Below, one piece after another: positions 1-5,026 of a stretch of DNA of 5,026 nucleotides. How positions within the stretch are numbered: position 1 is the first letter of the stretch; each line of letters opens with the position of its first letter. The stretch covers positions 1-5,026 of the forward strand of contig DATAEK010000130.1 of NCBI GenBank assembly GCA_036258055.1. The letters are read 5' to 3'. The notes under the pieces are model-generated. The model saw only the letters and a program-made list of their open reading frames with translations, searched no databases and had not been told where the DNA came from. A program made the translations under genes and the position numbers. This stretch comes from DATAEK01 sp036258055 (GTDB taxonomy: Bacteria > Acidobacteriota > Vicinamibacteria > Vicinamibacterales > 2-12-FULL-66-21).

Positions 1-431
1 ACCGATCCGCCCCACTCGCCGCCGACGCCGATGCCCTGGGCGAAGCGCAGGATGGTCAGGATGACCGCGCCCCAGATCCCGATGCTTCGATAGGTGGGCA
101 CCAGCGCGACCAGAAACGTGGCGATGCCCATGAGCAGCAGCGTCGCAATCAGCGCGGACTTGCGCCCGATGCGATCGCCGTAATGGCCGAAGATCACTGC
201 GCCGATCGGCCGCGACACGAAGCCAACCGCAGCAACCCCGAAAGCCTCCAGCGTTCCGATCAGCGGATCCGAGTGCGGAAAGTAGAGGCGCGCGAAGACG
301 AGGCCGGACATCGTGCTGTACAGGAAGAAGTCGTACCACTCGACGGCAGTGCCGATGGTTGCGGCCACGGCGGCACGCCGCAGCTGGATGCGATGCTCGT
401 CTGGCGAGAGTGCGGGCGCGGAGACGCTCAT
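1..431 (-). CDS. MFS transporter, metabolite:H+ symporter (MHS) family, N-terminal part, cut by the left edge
   Basis: This is an inner-membrane secondary transporter that should carry an organic acid, osmolyte or similar small metabolite with protons; the substrate cannot be told from this part. The visible 143 residues read as the first four or so transmembrane segments of an MHS-family protein (ProP/ShiA/KgtP-like). Diagnostic stretches are VEWYDFFLY (residues 30-38, end of helix 1), the MFS loop 2-3 signature GHYGDRIGRK (82-91), a hydrophobic helix at about 93-112, and RFAQGIGVGGEWGG (129-142) in helix 4, which is characteristic of this family. Full members are about 430-550 residues, so roughly two thirds lies outside the window. 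The start is well fixed: the ATG at 429-431 is the only in-frame start between the conserved region and an in-frame stop (TGA, 450-452). No Shine-Dalgarno sequence is visible before it. The gene is divergent from the cytochrome peroxidase remnant. The family call is secure; the substrate is unknown. Confidence 0.93.
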   Translation of the reverse strand, partial: MSVSAPALSPDEHRIQLRRAAVAATIGTAVEWYDFFLYSTMSGLVFARLYFPHSDPLIGTLEAFGVAAVGFVSRPIGAVIFGHYGDRIGRKSALIATLLLMGIATFLVALVPTYRSIGIWGAVILTILRFAQGIGVGGEWGGS

Positions 432-439
432 GGCGGTGC

Positions 440-445
440 ATTGTA
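440..445 (-). promoter_or_regulatory. Possible -10 element (TACAAT) for the transporter gene
   Basis: On the minus strand TACAAT matches five of the six bases of the sigma-70 -10 consensus. It ends eight bases before the transporter ATG, so transcription would begin within two or three bases of the start codon. That would give an essentially leaderless message, which fits the absence of a Shine-Dalgarno sequence. No good -35 hexamer lies at 16-18 bases; the best TTGACA-like string (TCGACA) is only 12 bases upstream. A single hexamer match can easily be chance, so this is a weak call. Confidence 0.25.
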
Positions 446-558
446 CCGCTCAGACGATGTCGATGCGGGTGAGGCGCCGCCCGCAGTTCAGGAGCCTGGC
501 TTCCAATTCAAAACGACGACGATTGGCGACGTGTCCTCGGCGACGACGGAGTGGATGA

Positions 559-1245
559 GGAATCGCTGGCCATCTGGCGGCTTTTCAGCAGACTCTGTTT
601 TCTTCTCCAGGGGTGCAGCAGCTGGCGGACGCCATCAGGTCCGGCGAGACATTTCCAGATCCCGATCCGCCGCTCAACGAGCTCGAGCAGCAGGGCAAGG
701 CCGTGTTCAACCGTGCCTGCGCGCAATGCCACGGCGCCGCTTTGCATCCGAGTACGTCGACACCGGATGCGACCCTCGGCTCGGTCGTCGGCCCGGTTGC
801 CCGGTATCACAACATCCGCACCGCGTGCCCCAGGCCGGACACGGACGGGGGGCAGACGTCACCGGACGGCTTTACGCCGTGCCCGGATCGGCTGGAGCGC
901 AACGCCCGAACGTACCAGATAACACTGGCGAACGGCACCAAACAGCCGTTCAAGACCTCGGACCCGGGACGAATGCTGCTCACCGGGCAGCCGGCGGATG
1001 TCGGCGTCATGGACGTGACGAATCTTCGTGGAATCGCGAGAACGGCGCCGTACTTCCACAACAATTCAGCCTCGACGCTCGAAGAGGTGGTCGATCATTA
1101 CGTCGCCTTCTTCAAGCGCGTCATTCGTCTGAATCCACCGCCCAGGCTGCCGGCGATTGTCTCGTCGGATGGCGTGACGGTCGATCGCGGGTTCATCGCT
1201 CCTGAGGAGCGTGCGGCGCTGCGGGCGTATTTGCGGAAGTTGTGA
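559..1245 (+). pseudogene. Remnant of a di-heme cytochrome c peroxidase (CCP/MauG family), C-terminal heme domain only
   Basis: The reading frame encodes the second half of a periplasmic di-heme c-type cytochrome peroxidase. Family-like text starts at about 571 (HLAAFQQTLFSS), before the first possible start codon, a GTG at 613. Counting from that GTG, the heme-binding motif CAQCH is at residues 36-40, GRMLLTGQPAD at 119-129, the family hallmark RTAPYFHNNSA at 143-153 followed by TLEEVVDHYVAFFKR at 155-169, and the usual ending APEERAALRAYLRKL. Intact relatives are about 300 residues or longer, with a signal peptide and a first CxxCH domain. Neither exists here: the frame is closed by TGA at 556-558 and the divergent transporter starts at 431. 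No Shine-Dalgarno sequence precedes GTG 613, whose protein would stay in the cytoplasm and could not acquire covalent heme by the normal export route. I therefore read it as a truncated gene. A short expressed single-heme protein is possible but less likely. The stop at 1243-1245 lies ten bases from the end of the convergent protease gene. Confidence 0.72.
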
Positions 1246-1255
1246 GGTCACGCGG

Positions 1256-4200
1256 CTATTCTCGTCCCCCTCCACCGCTCGATTTCACCGCCGGAGGAAG
1301 GCCGAGGCCGTCCTTCATGTGGTAATTCGGATACGCGGGACGCTTGTATTGCGGCAGCGGATGTTCCGCGAGAAGCCGCAACACCACCTCCACCGCCTTT
1401 TCCAACTGTGGGTCGTGCCCCTGACGGACCGCAGCCGGATCGAGATCGACCTCGATGTCGGGCGCGATGCCCGCGTTCTCGACTTCCCAGTCGCCGTCGA
1501 GGCCATAGAGCGCCCACCGTGGCGAGGTGACAGTGCCACCGTCGATCAGCTCCGGATAACCGCCGATGCCGACCAGTCCTCCCCAGGTGCGCTTGCCCAC
1601 GAGCGGGCCGATCTTGTTCTTGCGGAAGTACCACGGCAGCGCATCGCCGCCCGATCCTGCCATTTCGTTGATGATCATTACTTTCGGTCCGTAGATCGAT
1701 CCCGACGGACTCGACCAGTCCGCCCCTTCGCGCGTCGCGACCTTGCTCATCAACGGTCGATGGAGTTGATCGACGATGTAGTCGGCGAGCTGACCGCCTT
1801 CGTTGAAGCGCTCGTCGATGATCCCGGCTTGCTTTCCGATCTGTGCGAAGTAGTAGCGATTGAAATTGCTGTAGCCGGCGCCGGCCGTGTTCGGCAGGTA
1901 GACGTAGGCCACGCGCCCGCCGGTCAGCTCGTCGACTTTGCGGCGATTGCCTTCGACCCAGGCGAGCCGGCGCAGGTTCTCTTCACTCTCGACGGGTACG
2001 ACGGTGACGTCGCGCGCGCGCGTCCCGTCAGGGTTCGGGCCGACCTTCACGAGCACTTGCCTTCCCGCGGTTTCCTCGAAGAACGCATAGATGTCGTCCG
2101 ACGCGGTCAACTCGCGTCCGGCGACGGCGAGGATGTACTCGCCCGGCAGCACGTTGACGCCAGGCTGCGTCAGGGGCGCCTGAAGACCCGGATTCCAGTT
2201 CTCGCCGCTGTAGACGCGCGTGACCCGATAGCGCCCGTTCTCGAGTGCGTAGTCCGCACCGAGCAGTCCTCCCTTGAACTTCTTTGGCTGTGGACGCTCT
2301 CCGCCGCCGATGAACATGTGGCCGACCGTCATCTCGCCGAGCGACTCTTCCAGCAGGTAGTTGAGATCGTCGCGCGACGCCAGGCCGGCGAGATACGGTT
2401 CGTACTTCTTCTCGATCTTTGCCAGATCGAGTCCGTGGTGGCGCGGGTCGTAGAAGAAGTCTCGCTGAATTCTCCAGGCCTCGTGAAACATCTGTTTCCA
2501 CAGAGGCATGGGCTCGATGCGCAGCTGCATCCCCTCGAGCTTCAGAGGTCCTTCACCCGGTTTCGGCTTGGCGTCGGCGGCGGGCGGCTCCGCGGTTCCG
2601 GCAATCGTCCACTGATCGGTCTTCCGATACAGAATCTTTTCGCCGTCGGACGACACCGCGACGTCGTTCACATCGTCCAGGAACTTCTCGACCTTGCGCT
2701 TGCTCAAGTCGAATTTCTGAACCGTGACTTTCAGGTTGTCGAAGTCGCTCTCGCGGACAACGAGCGGCGCCTCCGCGAGGAACAGCACGCCGGTCTTGCC
2801 CGGCAGCATGCTCACATAATTGCGCGACGGTACGGGCAGCGCGAGGATGCGCTGGCCAATTCCATCGGCGTCGATTTTCACCGTGACGGGCTTTTCCTTC
2901 GCCTTCTCATCCTTCGTTTTCTCGTCCTTGCTCTTGTCGGTGTCCGCTTTTTCGGGCCCGATCTTTTCGTCATCACTTTCCGGCGCCAGCGGCGACGGCA
3001 GGTTCTTGTCCAGCACGACCACGTATGCGCTCCGCGTGATCGGGTGCTCGTTGCTCGACATGTCGAAGCCGACAGCGGACAGTCCGATATCCGTGCTGGC
3101 GGTGAAATACAGATACTTGCCGTTGCGATCGAAGTTCGGATATCGTGCGTCGCTCATTCCGTCGGTGACCTGAAACGCCTTCTTCTGGTCGAGCGAGTAC
3201 ATCACGACCGCGTGCAGGTGGTTTGGCAGCTGCTTCGTGTACGCGAGCCACTTGCTGTCGGGCGCCCAAACGGCGTCGAAGGACGCCCCTTCGTAATAGT
3301 CGGTGTCCAGTTTGACGGGCGCGCCCTTCGCGACATCGACGTACCAGAGATTCAGCCGTTTGTCGCTGAACGCAATCCTCGTGGAGTCGGGCGACCACAC
3401 GGGTGAGTAATAGAACGACGGCTCGAGCACGATCTTCTTCGTCTCGCCCGTGCCGGTCTGATCACGGATCTCCAGCGCGTATTCCCCGGAGGCGTCGGAG
3501 AAGCACGCGATCCATTTGCCATCGGGTGACCATGCCGGATCGCGTTCGGCCGTCGCCGGGCTATGCGTGAGGTTGCGGACGTCACCCTTTTCCACTGGCA
3601 CGGTGAAGATCTCTCCCCAGGCTTCCATCACCGCGCGCACGCCGGAGGGCGACAGACCGCGGTTGCGAATGCGCTTGGGATCCACCTTCACGAACTGCGT
3701 CCGCAGTTCCGGAAAGTCTCCCGCGAGGTTCACCTTCACCGGCCGCGCCTGTTGCGTGGCCGTCTCGAACAGCGTGAGACCGCCGAACTGCTCGATGACG
3801 ATGGCCCCTGGTCCCGCGGATGCAGACTTGAAGTCGAGCCCGTCGTTCTTGACCGCTTCCTTGACCTGCTTCGTGCTGGTGTCGTAGGCGAACAGGCTCA
3901 CGGGACCGTTTCGATCCGACAGGAAGTAGATGGTGGTCCCGACCCACATCGGGTTGAAGTCATTGGAATTCTCGCGCGGGATCCGTTCGATGCGCGAATC
4001 CGCCAGGTTCGCAATCCAGATTGGCGTCGTCTGGCCGCCGCGATATCGCTTCCACGCGGGCTGCCATTGCGCGTGTGGCATGTAGGCAAGGCGTGAGGCG
4101 TCGGGCGAGTACGATGCCTGCTCGACGATCGGCAGCGGCACCTGCGTGGCGAACCCGCCCGTCGCCGGCACCGTGTACATCTGGCTGGCGAAATGGTAGT

Positions 4201-4591
4201 AGCTGGCGCGGGTGGAGACCAACGCGATGTTCCGTCCGTCGGGCGTCCATCCCGTCACGCTGTCTGCGCCTGGGTGATACGTCAGCCGCTTCGGGACACC
4301 TCCCGCCGCCGGCACGACGTAGACGTCCTGGTTGCCGTCGTACTCCCCGCTGAACGCGACCTGCGTTCCGTCCGGCGAAAAGAACGGGTCCGTCTCCTGG
4401 CCAATCCCGCTCGTCAAGCGGCGGGCATCGCCACCGTCACGGGCGACGAGCCAGAGGTCCCCGGCGAAGCTGAATACGATTTGCGTCTGGCTGACGGTGG
4501 GATGCCTGAGGAGCAAGGGGCGTTCGCCTTGTGCGAGCGCGAGTATCTCGAAAGCCAGGAAGCACGCGACCGCGAAGGTGGCTCTGCGCAT
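1256..4591 (-). CDS. Exported Tricorn-type serine protease (S41 family) with two beta-propellers and a PDZ domain
   Basis: This 1111-residue protein should be a large peptidase that trims peptides or unfolded proteins, probably outside the cytoplasm. Residues 1-20 look like a Sec signal peptide (MRR, hydrophobic core, ALA before Q21). Residues about 25-300 and 305-690 are the two propellers, with TolB/WD-like blade motifs: FSPDG at 71, WTPDG at 115, YSPD at 161, WSPDG at 354, WSPDS at 399 and WAPDS at 442. A Lys/Asp/Glu-rich linker (about 538-568) interrupts the second propeller. Core domain 1 starts near 697 (WKQMFHEAWRIQRDFFYD, 698-715) and carries GEMTVGHMF with the predicted catalytic His758. 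A PDZ domain lies at about 764-868. The C-terminal core has ERFNEGGQ (927-934, oxyanion-hole region), NEMAGSGGD with nucleophile Ser980, and VENAGIAPD with Glu1038. These match His746, Ser965 and Glu1023 of Thermoplasma Tricorn (1071 residues); its Ser745 is replaced by Gly757 here. The ATG at 4589-4591 has GGAGGT six bases upstream and fits the signal peptide. Substrates are unknown. Confidence 0.95.
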   Translation of the reverse strand: MRRATFAVACFLAFEILALAQGERPLLLRHPTVSQTQIVFSFAGDLWLVARDGGDARRLTSGIGQETDPFFSPDGTQVAFSGEYDGNQDVYVVPAAGGVPKRLTYHPGADSVTGWTPDGRNIALVSTRASYYHFASQMYTVPATGGFATQVPLPIVEQASYSPDASRLAYMPHAQWQPAWKRYRGGQTTPIWIANLADSRIERIPRENSNDFNPMWVGTTIYFLSDRNGPVSLFAYDTSTKQVKEAVKNDGLDFKSASAGPGAIVIEQFGGLTLFETATQQARPVKVNLAGDFPELRTQFVKVDPKRIRNRGLSPSGVRAVMEAWGEIFTVPVEKGDVRNLTHSPATAERDPAWSPDGKWIACFSDASGEYALEIRDQTGTGETKKIVLEPSFYYSPVWSPDSTRIAFSDKRLNLWYVDVAKGAPVKLDTDYYEGASFDAVWAPDSKWLAYTKQLPNHLHAVVMYSLDQKKAFQVTDGMSDARYPNFDRNGKYLYFTASTDIGLSAVGFDMSSNEHPITRSAYVVVLDKNLPSPLAPESDDEKIGPEKADTDKSKDEKTKDEKAKEKPVTVKIDADGIGQRILALPVPSRNYVSMLPGKTGVLFLAEAPLVVRESDFDNLKVTVQKFDLSKRKVEKFLDDVNDVAVSSDGEKILYRKTDQWTIAGTAEPPAADAKPKPGEGPLKLEGMQLRIEPMPLWKQMFHEAWRIQRDFFYDPRHHGLDLAKIEKKYEPYLAGLASRDDLNYLLEESLGEMTVGHMFIGGGERPQPKKFKGGLLGADYALENGRYRVTRVYSGENWNPGLQAPLTQPGVNVLPGEYILAVAGRELTASDDIYAFFEETAGRQVLVKVGPNPDGTRARDVTVVPVESEENLRRLAWVEGNRRKVDELTGGRVAYVYLPNTAGAGYSNFNRYYFAQIGKQAGIIDERFNEGGQLADYIVDQLHRPLMSKVATREGADWSSPSGSIYGPKVMIINEMAGSGGDALPWYFRKNKIGPLVGKRTWGGLVGIGGYPELIDGGTVTSPRWALYGLDGDWEVENAGIAPDIEVDLDPAAVRQGHDPQLEKAVEVVLRLLAEHPLPQYKRPAYPNYHMKDGLGLPPAVKSSGGGGRE
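2891..2974 (-). repeat. Low-complexity Lys/Asp/Glu linker inside the Tricorn-like protease, with KDEK repeats
   Basis: Residues 540-567 of the protease are almost all Lys, Asp, Glu and Thr/Ser, with degenerate repeats KSKDEK, TKDEK and AKEK. On the plus strand this appears as a pyrimidine-rich tract. It sits between propeller-like segments (STDIGLSAVGFDMSS before, VTVKIDADGIGQRILALP after), so it is probably a solvent-exposed, disordered or helical insertion between blades, not a domain boundary. Its length is likely to vary between relatives, since such repeats slip easily. Confidence 0.7.
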
Positions 4592-4594
4592 GAA

Positions 4595-4616
4595 CGGACC
4601 TCCGTTTGGAGGTCCG
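4595..4616 (-). promoter_or_regulatory. Perfect 9-bp inverted repeat covering the protease ribosome binding site
   Basis: The arms are 4595-4603 (CGGACCTCC on the plus strand) and 4608-4616 (GGAGGTCCG), separated by four bases. The pairing is perfect, with seven G-C pairs in nine. In the protease transcript the 5' arm contains ACCTCC, the exact complement of the Shine-Dalgarno GGAGGT in the 3' arm, and the loop is AAAC. If the transcript includes both arms, the ribosome binding site would be buried in a strong stem that ends three bases before the ATG. No U-run follows on either strand, so it is not an intrinsic terminator. It could equally be a dyad operator read as DNA. The structure is seen directly; its function is inferred. 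Confidence 0.7.
4598..4603 (-). promoter_or_regulatory. Shine-Dalgarno sequence of the Tricorn-like protease (GGAGGT)
   Basis: GGAGGT on the minus strand is a near-perfect match to the anti-Shine-Dalgarno end of 16S rRNA. It sits six bases from the ATG at 4591, which is ideal spacing and fixes that start. It is the only strong ribosome binding site seen in the window, and it lies wholly inside the 3' arm of the inverted repeat at 4595-4616. Confidence 0.8.
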
Positions 4617-4617
4617 C

Positions 4618-4623
4618 ATACTA
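4618..4623 (-). promoter_or_regulatory. Weak -10-like element (TAGTAT) before the protease
   Basis: TAGTAT matches four of six bases of the -10 consensus, including the important first TA and last T. It directly abuts the inverted repeat. A start about seven bases downstream would fall near 4610-4612, inside the first arm of the repeat, so such a message could not form the full hairpin. No convincing -35 is found at 16-18 bases upstream. This is a tentative call. Confidence 0.2.
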
Positions 4624-4669
4624 CACCCGTTCTCTGTTACTCCGTTTTTCCTGCGTGCGACCTGTCCTT

Positions 4670-5026
4670 TCACTCGCAGGAGGCGGCGACGCGTTGCAGC
4701 GAATACGCTTGCATTCTCCGGTCTGAGACGGTTCCGTTAGCAGCGACGCGTTGCCCGACGTACTTCGAAAAATTCAGCGCGCCCGCGGCATCCACGATTT
4801 CAACTGGCGCCGAACGCTTCTTCAGGAAGCCCGACCGCCAGCTTCGCGATTTCGGGGCGTCTGCGCCCGACGTGTCTTTCAGCCAGAACGTGTCATTGCC
4901 AGGCTGGAGACAGCCCTGAATTGTGACGAACGCGTTCTGACCGGTCGCGTTCGCCGCTGGATGTGCGTTCGTCGTTGTCTCAGCCGTCGGCGTTCGCGAC
5001 GATTCGACCGTACGGGCACCGACCGT
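4670..5026 (-). CDS. Small probably exported protein of unknown function, C-terminal part, cut by the right edge
   Basis: The minus strand is open from the right edge to a TGA at 4670-4672, giving the last 118 residues; the start lies outside the window. Visible residues 1-30 are rich in Thr, Ser, Ala and Asn (for example TAETTTNAHPAAN) and look like a flexible linker, as often found just after a signal peptide. A compact domain follows: NAFVTIQGCLQPGNDTFWLKD (31-51), DAPKSRSWRSGFLKK (56-70), VEIVDAAG (75-82) and YVGQRVAANGTVSD (89-102), ending in VAASCE. The order of beta strands, with 'VTIxGCL' first and 'VGxRVxxxGTV' later, resembles the small OB-fold-like exported proteins common in acidobacteria, where no function is known. 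Cys39 and Cys117 bracket the domain and could form a disulfide outside the cytoplasm. The gene ends 78 bases before the protease, in the same direction with no visible terminator, so the two may share a transcript. That it is coding is well supported by composition and motif order; function is not known. Confidence 0.82.
   Translation of the reverse strand, partial: TVGARTVESSRTPTAETTTNAHPAANATGQNAFVTIQGCLQPGNDTFWLKDTSGADAPKSRSWRSGFLKKRSAPVEIVDAAGALNFSKYVGQRVAANGTVSDRRMQAYSLQRVAASCE

Noticed and set aside
183..1205. Open plus-strand frame of 340 codons across the transporter and the peroxidase remnant
   Set aside because: It runs antisense to the clear MFS sequence and then out of frame with the CxxCH-containing frame; the translation is Arg/Gly-rich and shows no family motif.
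1197..1211. Inverted repeat CGCTCC-TGA-GGAGCG near the end of the peroxidase remnant
   Set aside because: The 6-bp stem has a three-base loop, lies inside conserved coding text (APEER) and has no U-run, so it is probably a chance result of GC-rich codons.
2011..2022. Alternating CG run of six repeats (possible Z-DNA)
   Set aside because: It encodes ordinary Arg-Ala-Arg codons in the protease PDZ/core linker region, and short CG runs are expected at this base composition.
1211..3406. Open plus-strand reading frame of 731 codons opposite the protease gene
   Set aside because: It shares codon register with the protease on the other strand, so its stops could arise only where the protease uses TTA, CTA or TCA. 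These are rare in a GC-rich gene, so the frame stays open by composition. The translation is rich in Arg, Val and Asp with no domain motif and no ribosome binding site.
4595..4616. Inverted repeat as an intrinsic terminator of the upstream small gene
   Set aside because: The stem is followed by TTCATG on the minus strand and CATACTAC on the plus strand, with no run of T residues, and it contains the protease ribosome binding site.
4617..4645. TGTAGTAT near the protease as a BlaI/MecI-type operator
   Set aside because: Only one TGTAGTA-like half site is present; the expected matching TACTACA arm at the right spacing is missing.
4332..4919. Plus-strand frame of 195 codons spanning the protease start and the small gene
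   Set aside because: It is antisense to two better-supported minus-strand genes and contains no recognisable motif or start signal.

Overview
The window is GC-rich with few intergenic bases. It holds two complete or near-complete reading units and two genes cut by the window edges. The gene types suggest a Gram-negative, environmental high-GC bacterium, probably an acidobacterium of the Vicinamibacteria kind: an exported Tricorn-like S41 protease, an MHS-type transporter, a c-type cytochrome peroxidase domain and a small exported 'GCL' protein. That placement is inferred from family resemblance, not from a marker gene.

Layout, left to right. Positions 1-431 (minus) are the first 143 codons of a metabolite:H+ symporter (MFS, MHS family), which runs off the left edge. 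Positions 432-558 hold no convincing gene, only a possible promoter element for the transporter. Positions 559-1245 (plus) encode the C-terminal half of a di-heme cytochrome c peroxidase. It has one CxxCH heme site but no first heme domain, no signal peptide and no good start, so I call it a gene remnant. Ten bases further on, converging with it, lies the end of a 1111-codon gene (1256-4591, minus). It encodes a secreted Tricorn-type protease with two beta-propellers, a PDZ domain and a C-terminal serine protease core, and it fills two thirds of the window. Upstream of it a 78-base gap (4592-4669) carries a perfect 9-bp inverted repeat that contains the protease's Shine-Dalgarno sequence. Positions 4670-5026 (minus) are the C-terminal 118 codons of a small, probably exported protein of unknown function.

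The small protein gene and the protease gene point the same way, with no visible terminator between them, and may be co-transcribed. The most interesting signal is the inverted repeat before the protease. In a read-through transcript it would hide the ribosome binding site. If transcription starts at the weak -10-like element beside it, it would instead act as DNA, as an operator over the start point. I see no CRISPR array, tRNA, rRNA, insertion sequence or recognisable new multi-gene system here.
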